Origin: Siphonodentalium dalli
Taxonomy: Eukaryota; Mollusca; Scaphopoda; Gadilida; Siphonodentaliidae
DNA: 64,000 nucleotides
Reading direction: 5' to 3'
NCBI GenBank assembly: GCA_032622095.1
Contig: CP136061.1
Location: 10,681,287-10,745,286, forward strand
Part shown: positions 41,440-53,194 of the stretch, piece by piece
Numbering within the stretch: position 1 is the first letter of the stretch
Layout of the letters: every line of letters begins with the position of its first letter
Translations under genes and position numbers: made by a program
The notes under the pieces: generated by a model
Databases searched by the model: none
Told to the model about the DNA's origin: nothing
Seen by the model: only the letters and a program-made list of their open reading frames with translations

Positions 41440-41610
41440 TTAGTCAATTTGATGCAAATTATAGCGGGAAAAGTTTGTAGAATGTATATATTTTCGTGAA
41501 GGTAAGACATCATGCCACTTTTATAGGGCAAAATTTAAACTCCCCATCCAAAATGGCCGACGTATGTTGAAAATATGTAATTTTTTTTACTAATATCTTC
41601 TAGATCAACT
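41440..41610 (+). repeat. solo fragment of the foldback outer arm
   Basis: TATAGCGGGAAAA, then TATATATTTTCGTGAAG, AAGACAT, and AATATCTTCTAGATCAA follow the same order as in 3385-3560 (left arm of the foldback). A shorter spacing and substitutions mark an old, separate copy 38 kb away. It shows the arm is a dispersed repeat. Confidence 0.8.
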
Positions 41611-42249
41611 TACATGCATGCATACATTTGACTGGCGCGCGCGTTCCAGACGACCACATGCATTGTGTGTGTGCGTCTGGCCTACTTTCGTACCACTAGC
41701 GGCAATATGTATGGTGTTGTCTAAGAATAGTTACTTTAATCGATCAGTTGCTGGTAACGTTGTCTTGATCTCGACGTTGACATAATTTTGCTAAATTTAT
41801 TTGCGCCAATGAAAGATCGAATATAGATCTTAAGTAAGTCATAACAATAGGCAGGTGCAAATGGCTTTTTAAGTCGTTTTTGTACCACATTATTATATAA
41901 GTCTGGAGTCTGGATGATTGGACGATAAATGGAATGTATTTGTCGGTGGGCATATTATTATGTGAAGGCTAGTGCTTTCAAATGTAGCAAGTGGGGGGTG
42001 GCTTGGTTCCTGGTAACTAATCACATGGTTGAGTACCTCTTGGGCTTCCTTTGAACCGCAGATTTGCATGAACATGCTCAAAAAATGTAAACAGGAAGTT
42101 GTCTAGCCTAAAACTTTGTTCACAATATATTATTAATGAATTGATTTCATATTATCAACACAACAATCAGTTGTTATCTTGACATTCTTGTAAATCTCTT
42201 ATGTGAGACAAATGTTAATGTCTTTAGGCGGGATATGAGCAGACTGTCA

Positions 42250-42680
42250 ACAACATTGATTTTTGAAGGGCATTGGAATTAGCTAAGTCATAACACAATT
42301 AAATGCCTACCAAAATAAAACTAAAGATATGCACTCCATGGCGAATTGGATTACCAATTACATGGCATGCAAGTTATTGAATATTTGTTCACTTTTGTAT
42401 GCATGAAAATAGGCTATCTATTCAGATGATTATTACCTACAAAATATTTTAAACTTGGAATTTGGCCATGTCTATGATTAATATGAATGTTCATTGTGCA
42501 CTGTTACTTATTATTCCCCCAACATTTTAATGTCTAAATGGTTACATAATCAATTCATAATTCGGTACGGTCATTCATCAAAATGGCCGCCACCACAACA
42601 CTATTAAGTTAAACAAAATTTGTTTCAATTATCGTTGAAAAAATTGCACCTCGAACTCAATTACAATTGTCTGGTTAACA
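42250..42680 (+). repeat. ~430-bp direct repeat, copy 1
   Basis: Includes AAAATAGGCTATCTATTCAG, a CAAAATGGCCGCC block and ACTCAATTACAATTGTCTGG. It is paralogous to 43080-43530, with many differences. Confidence 0.75.
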
Positions 42681-42824
42681 TCCCGGTGTGTTGCTTGTTC
42701 AAACTTTATTTAATACTTTTGTTATACTCTTTAGATCGCTACAAACATCACAAGTTTGTTCGGTAACCAGACTTCTGTTGTCGCCAACGCGTGTAGGCCT
42801 ACTACTAGCATTGTTGATTCCTGA

Positions 42825-42945
42825 GAATTTGGGAAGACAGAACTTCCGCTGGAGGCGCTTGCCAGATCCTTAACACCACGCGTATCAAATCAAATTTAAA
42901 ATTTGGGCAGAACTTCCCCTAGGGGGCGCTAGCCAGATCATTATA
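42825..42945. repeat. ~60-bp direct duplication
   Basis: CAGAACTTCCSCTRGRGGCG followed by CTNGCCAGATC occurs twice (42838 and 42909). Confidence 0.7.
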
Positions 42946-43079
42946 ATCAATCAAATTGATAACTTGGGCAGTTAATGCACATTGAAGAATACTACTATGC
43001 CTAGAGAACTTAATTCATAGTCATGCTGGCAGATCTTCTCATACTATTGCCTCCATACCATTGCCGCACAATATAAATA

Positions 43080-43530
43080 ACGTTGATTAGTGTAGGGTAG
43101 TGTTATTTACTAAGTCAAACCACAATGAAAATGCCCGACAAAATAAAAATAAAAATATGCATTCCATAGCCAATTGGATAACCAATAACATGGCATGTGA
43201 GTTACTGCAAGTAACTGATGATTTCTTCAGTTTTTTTATGCACGAAAATAGGCTACTTTTTCAAATGATTATTACCTTCACAAAAATAATAACATGGATT
43301 ACAACCTTGTCCAACATTAATGCCAATATTTATTGTATATTGTCATTTATTTGTATTTTAAAATATTAACGTATAACTTGTTACAAAATCAAAGCAAAGT
43401 TCGATGGGGTCATTTATCGATATCAAAATGGTGGCCACACAACAAAAGTCAAACGGAAAATATTTCATTTATAGTTGACAAAATTTCACTTGAAACTCGA
43501 TTACAATTGTCTGGTGCACACTCCGATTGT
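43080..43530 (+). repeat. ~430-bp direct repeat, copy 2
   Basis: Diverged counterpart of 42250-42680, sharing AAAATAGGCTACTTTTTCAA, ATCAAAATGGTGGCC and ACTCGATTACAATTGTCTGG in the same order. Confidence 0.75.
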
Positions 43531-43590
43531 CCATTTACCTTTTGTAAACAGAATAGTAAGTAGTTTAGCCAATAATTTATTGAATTTATA

Positions 43591-43869
43591 TCACTTTTGA
43601 GCTCTGCAAAAAGACACGTTTTGTTCGGTCACAGATTGTGAAACCGGAAGTGGCCGGAACACTGTTGTAGCTACCTTAAGCTGCTGTGGCATGTCACCGA
43701 GTATGGGCGAGGGTGGAACACTATCTGTTTTTATATAAATTGTTAATTGTTTCTTGGGAGATGGGTTAAAACTATCTTCGCTTTCAAGAGTTGAGTTTGG
43801 TTTGTCAGAGTCCTGTGTATTGTCTGAGTTTTTATTGTGGCTCTTCTTATTTTTCCTTTTTTTATCCAT
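43591..43869 (-). CDS. uncharacterised 92-residue frame
   Basis: An open frame starting MDKKRKNKKSHNKNSDNTQD. It is strongly basic then Ser/Asp/Asn-rich, with a SFNPSPKK stretch and no recognisable domain. The composition would fit the disordered N-terminus of a retrotransposon ORF1 or a first exon, but nothing proves it is expressed. A CAAGATGGCGGC motif (YY1 consensus) lies about 40 bases upstream on the opposite strand. Confidence 0.2.
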   Translation of the reverse strand: MDKKRKNKKSHNKNSDNTQDSDKPNSTLESEDSFNPSPKKQLTIYIKTDSVPPSPILGDMPQQLKVATTVFRPLPVSQSVTEQNVSFCRAQK

Positions 43870-44574
43870 CGGGTTAATTTGTTTTGTTTACTCACGAAAG
43901 ATATTCAAGATGGCGGCACCTGGGCGATCTCAGAAATTCAAGTATCAGGCTTCCTACGACAAGATTCACATTTAGAAAGTTATATTTTTGTCCGAAATGG
44001 GTAACGACATCGCACATAAGATGTTTCAATGTTACGATATTGTCTTTTTCTTCATAACAAAATCGTTTTTTGCGAGATGTTTTTCGCAAAAGTCGTGGCG
44101 TGAAATTGTCCAGTCACTTGTAAACACAGTTTTTGTTTAACATGTGAATGCGTTCACCACAATATATCAGTAACAGCTAGTTGGGACTGAAACCTTCAAG
44201 GCATCAGCAGCGCCTGTAATAACTGTGCGTGATGAATTGGCGACAACGATCTCATATAGACCCTCATTGTTCGATCAAATTTAATAGGATAGAACTGTGT
44301 AAACTAGAATCATGACACTAAGAATCAAGGTCAGTGAGTCAGCCAAAGATAGTTTTGATAAGAATATCCAACCAATAGTGGACTCCCGGTCCGTAAATTG
44401 TCGTATAACAACTGGGCGAAGACATGGCGACAATGTCTCATGTACACAGGTTTCAATAACAATTGATAAACATGGGATGAATCTGTCCGTGTAATTGTAA
44501 TAGTTATATTTATTATATGCTTCCCCATTAAATAGTGGGAAAATGCCGTGGCGTAGAGCGTTATATCCATCGCC

Positions 44575-44641
44575 TGGACCGACTCGATGGATAACACTGA
44601 CCGACTCGATGGATAACACTGACCGACTCGATGGATAACAC
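44575..44641. repeat. 22-bp minisatellite, 3 copies
   Basis: Three copies of GACCGACTCGATGGATAACA + CT. Confidence 0.9.
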
Positions 44642-45030
44642 AATAGTATTACTTTTCGGATATTACTTCCGGTTTATAGCGGCGAATCACATTAAGTTTC
44701 GAAGCGTATCAATAACAGCCGGACTATTTTTTTATTATTGATTTTTATGGTTCACAAACTGTTATTAATAGTTATAATGTTAACTCATTTGTTTTAATAT
44801 ATTCTTATCATTAAATAATGTATACATTAATTTTCTCGCATCTTTTCAGAATAAAACAATGGGGACTATTTCTTATGGCGGATATGTTCGATATTTGTCA
44901 TTCACTGGTGAGCAAATCAAATGATGGAATGTAAACAAAATGCAAAGTCGAAATTTTCTAACAATTTGAAGTGAACTGTAGGACAAAACGAGCAGTTTTG
45001 GGGCGGTTTATAACGTAGCGCATACTAAAA

Positions 45031-45195
45031 AGAACACCTACGGGTTTTGGTTAAATACCCGGATTATCTCATTCGTGTGTACAAGGAAATACAGAATTTC
45101 CACTCGCGGCTTGCATCCGCTCGTGGAAATTCTGTATTTCCTTGTACCCACTCATGAGATAATCCGGGTATTCAACCAAAACCTGTAGGTATTCT
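45031..45195. repeat. 165-bp near-perfect hairpin
   Basis: The left arm 45031-45108 (ACACCTACGGGTTTTGGTTA ... GGAAATACAGAATTTCCACTC) is mirrored by 45117-45195, with very few mismatches and a loop of under 10 bases around GGCTTGCAT. No coding capacity. Resembles a MITE or the stem of a snapback repeat. Confidence 0.9.
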
Positions 45196-45254
45196 CTATA
45201 TATTCGGTTGGAATTGTATAGATATGTGATCATTGGTCACTGCGCCGCATCGGT

Positions 45255-45800
45255 TCATTGTTTACTGTGTTGTTGTTGACATCGAAGCTCTTGTGAATTA
45301 CTCTGGTGCGTACAGTATATCCTCTCATGTAAATGTACATATACATTCGCAGACGATACAAAACTAGTCGGAAATCCGCGAATCGACAACATACAAGAAG
45401 ATATATCTTCTGTCTGCAAGTGGTCCCTAGAATGGCAGTTGTATTTTAATTCTGCAAAGATCCACGTCATACAATTTAGATGACCATTTGAAGTTTAATG
45501 AACACGTTAAATGTATTTAATTGCAGTACTAGAATATTGCATCACAGCTTGAGCGCACATGATAAACACGAAAGCATAGAAACCGAAAGACTACAACGAA
45601 GTGCGACGAAAATGGTGCCACTTGTGAGAAATTTGCCTTATCGCAACGCATGATAAGACTGAATTTAATGTCACTCAAATTCAGAAGATTCAGGGGGGAT
45701 ATATTTTGTACAAAATGATGAATGGACACTATAACTTGGATCAGTTATTTCAAAAGAACCTGAGCACCAATACTAGAGGGCATGAACAGAAATTACAAAA
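45255..45800 (+). pseudogene. decayed LINE reverse transcriptase, CR1/L2-like
   Basis: The catalytic FADDTK block is at 45346-45363, within CTYTFADDTKLVG. It is followed in frame by the conserved LQ-like/SLEWQLYFNSAK segment up to a stop at 45481. After a deletion the C-terminal block resumes at 45526 (VLEYCITA, stop, then SIETERLQRSATKMVPLVRN and later FRGDIF). This is the order seen in CR1/L2-clade LINE ORF2 C-termini. Stops and missing segments make it non-functional. Confidence 0.85.
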
Positions 45801-45959
45801 GTAAATAGTTAAAAAGGACACGAGGTAGTAAAATGTTCGATTGTCAGTTTCCAAAGCATGTGCTGAATATATTTCTCTCTCTTATGGAATATACGCACGT
45901 AGAGATTATATTCCACCCGTTTAAAATGGCCGCCACAAAGTGCGGTTAGAATATGTCCA

Positions 45960-46185
45960 CTACCCATCTGAATCATAGCAAATTAGCAGGACCCTACATC
46001 ATCATGTCAAATTGGCAGGACCCTACATCATCATGTCAAATTAGCAGGACCAACCCACATCATAGCAAATTAGCAGGACCCACCCACATAATAGCAAATT
46101 AGCAGGACCCACCCACATAATAGCAAATTAGCAGGACCCACCCACATAATAGCAAATTAGCAGGACCCACCCACATAATAGCAAT
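45960..46185. repeat. 29-bp minisatellite, first block
   Basis: About seven copies of AGCAAATTAGCAGGACCCAC + CCACATAAT. The same unit resumes at 46860. Confidence 0.93.
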
Positions 46186-46859
46186 ACCGACTACGACATC
46201 AAAAGAAATACCGCGGTATGACTAATTACCGTCAAGTATAATGTACAATCATTTTGCTAGTCAAGATCCTTTGGAACATGCTGTACGCACTTCAATATTT
46301 GAGTGTGAATGTAGTGTCACGCTGACACGTTCAAATAGGACAACGCAATGCATAACACTGTGTGGGGGGCCTAATGACGTATACGTCGCTTATGTAAAAC
46401 ATATCAAGCATTTAATTCACAATTTTTATTTCATAACAGCATATTCAACGCGCTAAAATAACGACAACACTGAGCTGACATGTTTATCCGAAAAAAGTAC
46501 ACCACTATACAGTCACATGAGTCGAGAAACGACAACATATTAACATGATTTAGCGTCACTCCCTTTGTTATGAATGTTTTTAGCACTTTCTTCAGTGTTG
46601 CTTTTGGGCGTCTGGTGTGGCTGGTTATCTTCTCGTATTGCTGGTTTTAGTTTCGACTCGCTGGTTCTCTTGCATTACTCACAAGCACCCGTTATTGCCT
46701 CGGAATATATTAAATTTGTTGACGTTTGCTGTCATAAAACCGACTCAAAGAAGAAAATATAGCGTTCCGCGATATACCGACTATTCGTGTAATCCAATAC
46801 CGACTACACTGTATTAAAAATAAACTGACTAAATACCGAAAACTCGTGAAGCCCTAGAC
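46186..46859. mobile_element. insertion splitting the 29-bp minisatellite
   Basis: A unique ~670-bp segment lies between two blocks of one minisatellite. Repeated AATACCGACTAC and AATACCG motifs occur near both ends (46190, 46206; 46797, 46836). The right end, read in reverse, begins AGGGCTTCACGAGTTTTCGG, which resembles an hAT-type terminus. No matching left terminus or 8-bp duplication could be found, so the class is uncertain. Confidence 0.45.
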
Positions 46860-48245
46860 CCACCCACATCATATCAAATTAGCAGGACCCACCAACATCA
46901 TAGCAAATTAGCAGGACCCACCCACACCATAGCAAAGCAGCATCATTACAAATCATCAGGACCCACCCACATCATAGCAAATCATCAGGACCCACCAGCA
47001 TCATAATAAATAATCAGGACCCACCAGCATCATAATAAATCATCAGGAACCACCAGCATCATAGCAAATCATCAGGACCCACCAGCATCATAGAAAATCA
47101 TCAGGACACATCATCATCATAGCAAATTATCAGTACCCACCAGCATCATAGCAAATCATCAGGAGCCACCAGCATCATAGAAAATCATCAGGACCCACCA
47201 GCATCATAGCAAATCATCAGGACCAACCAGCATCATAATAAATCATCAGGACCCACCAGCATCATAGCAAATCATCAGGACCAATTGCAACCAACATCAT
47301 AATAAATCACCAGGACCCATCAGCATCATAGAAAATCATCGGGACCCATCATCATCATAGCAAATCATCAGGACCCACCAGCATCATAATAAATCATCAG
47401 GACCCACCAGCATCATAGAAAATCATCAGGACACATCATCATCGTAGCAAATCATCAGGACCCACCAGCATCATAATAAATAATCAGGACCCACCAGCAT
47501 CATAGCGAATCATCAGGACCCTCCAGCATCATAGCAATTCATCAGGACCCACCAGCATCATAATAAATAATCAGGACCCACCAGCATCAAAATAAATCGT
47601 CAGGACCCATCAGCATCATAGCAAATGATCAGGACCCACCATCATCATATACAATCATCAGGACCAACCAGCATCATAATAAATCATCAGGACTCACCAG
47701 CAACATAGAAAATCACCAGGAACCACCAGCATCATGGAAAATCATCAGGACCCACCAGCATCATAGAAAATCATCAGGACCAACCAGCATCATAATAAAT
47801 CATCAGGACCCATCAGCATCATAGAAAATCATCAGAACCATCCACCATCATAGAAAATCATCAGGACCCACCAGCATCATAGCAACTTAGAAGGACCCGT
47901 CGATATCATAATAAATTAGCAGGACCGACCGACATCAGAACAAATTAGCAGGTCCCACCAGCATCATAACCTATTAACAGAACCAACCAACATCATATCA
48001 AATGAGCAGGGCCCACCCACAACATAGCAAATTAGCAGGACCGACCGACATCAGAACAAATGAGCAGGGCCCACCCACATCATAGCAAATTAACAGGACC
48101 CACCCGCATCATAACAAATCATCAGGACCATCAGCATCAGAACAAATTAGAAGAACCCGCCCACATCATAGCAAATTAGCAGGACCCACCTGCATCAGAA
48201 CAAAACATCAGGACCCACCAGCATCGTAAAAAATTAGCAGGACCA
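46860..48245. repeat. 29-bp minisatellite, second block
   Basis: Around 45 units of CATCATAGCAAATCATCAGG + ACCCACCAG with many variants (AATAAATC, GAAAATC). Units near both ends resemble the AGCAAATTAGCAGG type of the first block, while the centre is the ATCATCAGG type. This is consistent with expansion from the middle. Confidence 0.95.
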
Positions 48246-48734
48246 CTTAACCAGGGACGTGTATTTGCTCCTAATGTTGCTCAGGTTGCGTGTTGGTTAT
48301 TTCAACAAACTGTCGTCCTGTTTTATATACAAACACTTGATTTTGCTTCTAAAAGTTAGGGCATATCTGAAGAAATGATAAACACAATCGCCGTTGAAAT
48401 ATCAAAATGGTTTTATATCAATTAAAAAGACTTGACATTGGTAGTGTAGCATGTCACGCGAAGCTATGCATTAGTCAATTAGAAAAGCACACATTTGAAA
48501 CACAAAGCCTAATTCAACACACAAGTCCCTATTATATATCAGAGATCCCGCGGGGTTCAAGCTGCCAGTGGCCAAATTTGCCGATGAACAAAGCTTTCAG
48601 AAAATCAAAGTAAATTTAATTTTGCCAACTTTCTGGTCAAAAAGTTTCAAGTGTTTTGTAGGCTATCATCTCTCGGGTTACAATGAGATATTCGTGAAAT
48701 CTTAATTCGTCAACAGATAATCAGTAGTTGTTCG
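48246..48734. other. no gene recognised
   Basis: Short plus frame at 48407-48613 without family resemblance. Otherwise featureless. Confidence 0.3.
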
Positions 48735-49535
48735 CCTGTGTAAGGAGAACATTTATCACACACCACACATGCTTACTTATCAAGACAACGATGGTTAGAG
48801 CCCTGTGTACGGAGAACGTTTATCACACACCACACATGCTTACTTATCAAGACAATGATGGTTAGAGCCCTGTGAAAGGAGAACATTTATCACACATCAC
48901 ACATGCTTACTTATCAAGACAACGATGGTTAGAGCCCTGTGTAAGGAGAACATTTATCACACATCACACATGCTTACTTATCAAGACAATGATGGTTAGA
49001 GCCCTGTGTAAGGAGAACATTTATCACACATCACACGTGCTTACTTATCAAGACAATGATGGTTAGAGCCCTGTGTAAGGAGAACATTTATCACACATCA
49101 CACGTGCTTACTTATCAAGACAATGATGGTTAGAGCCCTGTGTAAGGAGAACATTTATCACACATCACACATGCTTACTTATCAAGACAATGATGGTTAG
49201 AGCCCTGTGTAAGGAGAACATTTATCACACATCACACATGCTTACTTATCAAGACAATGATGGTTAGAGCCCTGTGTAAGGAGAACATTTATCACACATC
49301 ACACATGCTTACTTATCAAGACAATGATGGTTAGAGCCCTGTGTAAGGAGAACATTTATCACACATCACACATGCTTACTTATCAAGACAATGATGGTTA
49401 GAGCCCTGTGTAAGGAGAACATTTATCACACATCACACATGCTTACTTATCAAGACAATGATGGTTAGAGTCCTGTGTAAGGAGAACATTTATCACACAT
49501 CACACATGCTTACTCATCAAGACGATGATGGTTAG
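48735..49535. repeat. 67-bp minisatellite, 12 copies
   Basis: Twelve very similar 67-bp units containing GTGTAAGGAGAACATTTATC, ACACATCACACATGCTTACT and TATCAAGACAATGATGGTTA. Low divergence in the middle indicates recent expansion. Confidence 0.97.
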
Positions 49536-50049
49536 CGTGCATGGTGTCCTTTCTTAATCAAATGACAATACTTTATTGAATCGCTATTTCAAAAAAAGAC
49601 AACGTAGGAAATTGTGTGCTAGTTTATGTTGACCTACGTTAACGGCTAAACATATCTCAGTTTTTGCAGTTCCCATCCTTGCACATTTCCATCGCCACTT
49701 TATTCCAACTCGAAATGTATCAATTATGTTGTGCGTGTATTTTATATTTTTGTTTTAGTTAGGTTTTTTAATGATCCCATATTTTTTTTATTTTTTTCCA
49801 AGATTCTGAAAAAAAAGTTCAAACAAATTTACAAATGGCCAAAATAATTTCCATGTGATTGGATCTTCAGTACCCAAGTATCTGTTTGTTTATATTCTAA
49901 TGAATGTTCTTTATACCTGAGAACAACAACATATCGGATATGACTGGCAGAGGGCCATCGGATATCGCAGGTTGGGTTCAGGTGTATTTTGAGATAACAT
50001 AATAATCTGGACAGCCATTTAGCGGCGTTTAGTGTGGTCTTGTCCCAGG
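49536..50049. other. no feature recognised
   Basis: AT-rich spacer upstream of the LINE fragment. Confidence 0.3.
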
Positions 50050-51190
50050 TCTACATAATTTCAGGACTTGTGTAATGAATTTGACTTCTTGTGTTTTGCC
50101 GAACTAAGACAGATTATTGTGACACTTTGAATTTGCCCGGTTATATATTTGAAATGAAAAACCGTGTGTTCAAACAGAAAATATGGTGGCAGTGTGGTTG
50201 GGTACAGACAATGCATTAGTGAGTTCGTTGAAACTGTAAAAACAGATTGTAAATATGTGCTGTGGGTAAAAATAAACCGCAAGTTAGCTAAAATATGCGA
50301 GAATTTGATTATTGGCATTGTCTATATCCCACCACAAAATTCCAGTTATTATGTAAATGACCCATACCAGCAGCTTGAATGCGAATATCTTGGGCTAGCA
50401 AGTAGATTTAGCGAAATCTTATTAACATGCGATTTATATGCCCGTACGGCAACTGACAGGGGTTATATAACAATCGATGAATCCGAAAAACTACATCACA
50501 ACAATTTTAAGTTTACAGAAGAAAAACGGTTTTGGAAAAAAACCTCTTAGATTTCTGCAAATATAATGAATTTGTTATTTTAAACGGCTGAATGTGTCAT
50601 GATAAAGGAAACAGAGCATATACCTGTAAAATATTAATCAGTTGCGGACTACACACTTTGTAAGTTAAACGCGCTCGGTCTTGTATTAGATGTTTAAGTC
50701 TTGGTTACTGTTCCCTGTATTCCGACGCCCATAACCCCGTATCATTGAAACTCAGTGCGAGAGAATACCCACATGACAGGCAGGCACCTATCGTAAGGGT
50801 TAATACAAATGCCACCAATAAATGGAATCCAGACAAATCATATGAATTTGTATCTAATTTAAACCAAGGTAAGATGAAAATAATAATTGAAAATTTGGAG
50901 AATAATAACGAGTCGTCAGACGAGATTTAGATTTACCGCGGCATTCACTGCTGTAATTAATAATTGTCTGAAACAAATATTTGTTCTTTGATTAAAGATA
51001 ACTAAAGTGTTTTTAGAGAATTCTTTTCCACCAGTGAGAATCTAATAATTATTAATTATCTTATAGAACTCTCATCCTTTCTCGGATATATACTATACTG
51101 TGCCCTTATAGACCTTCAAAAGGCGTTACATTCGGTGTGCCATCCATATACGCAGTCAAAACTGATGGACGAACCAATGTCACCAAAATC
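50050..51190 (+). pseudogene. decayed LINE ORF2, endonuclease domain and RT start
   Basis: The plus-strand frame at 50164-50550 has the AP-endonuclease pattern of non-LTR retrotransposons: CKYVLWVKI, NLIIGIVYIPPQNS, LTCDLYARTAT (normally GDxNAR). After frameshifts come NLLDFCKYNEFVILNG, then AYTCK and SLYSDAHNPVSLKL near 50535-50745, the C-terminal endonuclease motifs with the SDH-like histidine. A later piece, CALIDLQKALHSVC at 51099-51140, is the RT 'DFxKAFDSV' block. Frame changes and stops make it dead. It appears to belong to a different clade from the fragment at 45.3 kb. Confidence 0.8.
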
Positions 51191-53190
51191 ATATTGACAG
51201 CGAGAGAGATAGAGGTGAGTGTGTGTGGGGGTGGTGGTGTGAGTCTGTATATGAGGAGAGATATAGAGAGAGTGATTGTGACAAAATATATACATAAACT
51301 CACCTTTCCGTCATCCAAAATACGAACTAGCTCTCTGTTCTCGAACAACGGTCTGAATATAAATAACGTGGGTATGGATATGGGAGCAGTATATGTTATC
51401 CAAAAGAGGTATGAGCATTATATAGAAGAGTGCATGCCATACAATACATTATCTCAGGTGTCATAATGGCGCCATCCAATCAAATCTCATGTGCCTTCCA
51501 TTGCGTCACGTGGAGCTCGCTTCATTTGTGATCAATGTAATAACCGGATGTTAAGTACAACGGATCAGTTATTCAGAAAACTGAAGCTACCCACGACCAA
51601 AGAATAACGTTCTTTTCCATTGGAGCTATGGCTTCAATTGCATTGTGCCGATATGACGAACAGCCAATCAAATCGCATATACCCAGGCGATACTAGTGGT
51701 ATGTTGACATGTAGCTACAAGAACATATCGACAAGAAAATATCAGGCACAAATGTACTAGTATTAGTCGTGCTAGTTCAAGTGAATTGCTTCGGATAAAC
51801 AACACAATTATAGTCCATATTATTATCTTCCTACTTTACATGTAAGTAAAATAATTGTTTGAAAGGTGGCACATTTCCAACAATTGGAGAGCTGGAGGCC
51901 AGTTCAGATGCTAGGATTTTGTTGTAAAATAATTCAAGGGTTGCTATGAAAGCCGATAGAGTGAGGGTAAGTCCTAAACCACTCGCATGCACACAGGAGA
52001 AATATGTCACAATTGGAACGTTGGGTATGCCAGAAAATAATAGAGGACTACAGTGGTCACCAGAAGCGCACATTCGTTATGTAATAGACATAATGAGTCT
52101 AGTATTATGAGACGGTTTCGACGAGATAAGCGCCTGACCCTAGGTCCCCATGCCTCGTCACGGAGAGGTTATTAAGACCAGTCACCTCCCCGTCCACCAC
52201 AGCCCAGAAAAAGATCAGAATATAAAGAAAACCACGAGCGATAACAGTGCACTGGGCGCGATATAGACAGATTCGCGATACGGAAAACAAAATTATAAAA
52301 TTAAATATAATTATAAATTTATATTCTATTATTATTATTAATAATTAGCAGGCGTAATCTAGGTTGAAGTACATGTTTACTAACATTATCATAACTATTG
52401 TTTATACAGTACTCATGGCATATAAGGCCTGTCCAGATGCTAGGATTTTGTTCTCAGGTTCAGAGTTCAATCTTCTCTCACACACAGTGAGTCCTGGTCC
52501 CTCCACGATAGCGAACCAATGACTTATAATCAAATTTAGAAAAACAAATTGAGGTCTGAATGATTTATATCCTCTACAAATGTTAGCATTTAGCGGTGTT
52601 GGATCACATATAAAACGATCCTCTATAGGTCCCTCCTATATAGGTCTCATTGGTATCCAGTCAAAATTTCAAGTCAGTAAACAAATTCAAAACTCTTCAT
52701 TCCGTTGGGGAAGATTTTAGCCCAACACCATAGTAATCGGGCAGTTTATTAAAATATATTTAGTAAAATGTATCATATATGCAGTGATATTACATCATGC
52801 ATTAAGTTAATCTGAAATCATCTGTGTAGTAAAATCCTTACGAGTTTTACTTTACAGGTAAAATTCACGTGAAACCATTCGGCCCAATGTTTCATTGCGA
52901 CCTGACCATGCCGTGTTGTTCAAACAAAGTAAATGACTGACGATTTCGATATCAGCAAGTTGAAAGAATGGGGCTTGGTGGAACAAAATGAGTCGAATGT
53001 CATTAGAAGGTTTACAGATTCATTACACATCAATATATCGACGGCATGTGTATCACAAACAGGTATGTGTCCCCGGACCAGCTGCTGGAAATGCCATTCA
53101 ATGTATTCAAATTAGACGTTGAGTTGAAAGAATCTTCGTACCAATAATTGTTTGGTGATCTTTGTTTACCAGGTTATCTATCTATCTATC
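51191..53190. other. no gene confirmed
   Basis: Two minus frames (52105-52290, with a hydrophobic FLYILIFFWAVVDG segment, and 51831-52073) look protein-like by composition but match no family I recognise. A short direct repeat, CAGATGCTAGGATTTTGTT, occurs at 51906 and 52434. Confidence 0.35.
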
Positions 53191-53194
53191 TATC

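Noticed and set aside
48735-49535. CRISPR-like array
   Set aside because: The 67-bp units are contiguous and have no unique spacers; the genome is eukaryotic.
50164-50550. Functional endonuclease gene
   Set aside because: The frame is only a slice of a LINE ORF2; upstream and downstream motifs lie in other frames with stops, and the GDxN core is altered.
51137-51466. 109-residue plus frame as a gene
   Set aside because: It overlaps the LINE RT remnant in another frame and runs through a GT/GA-rich microsatellite; no family resemblance.
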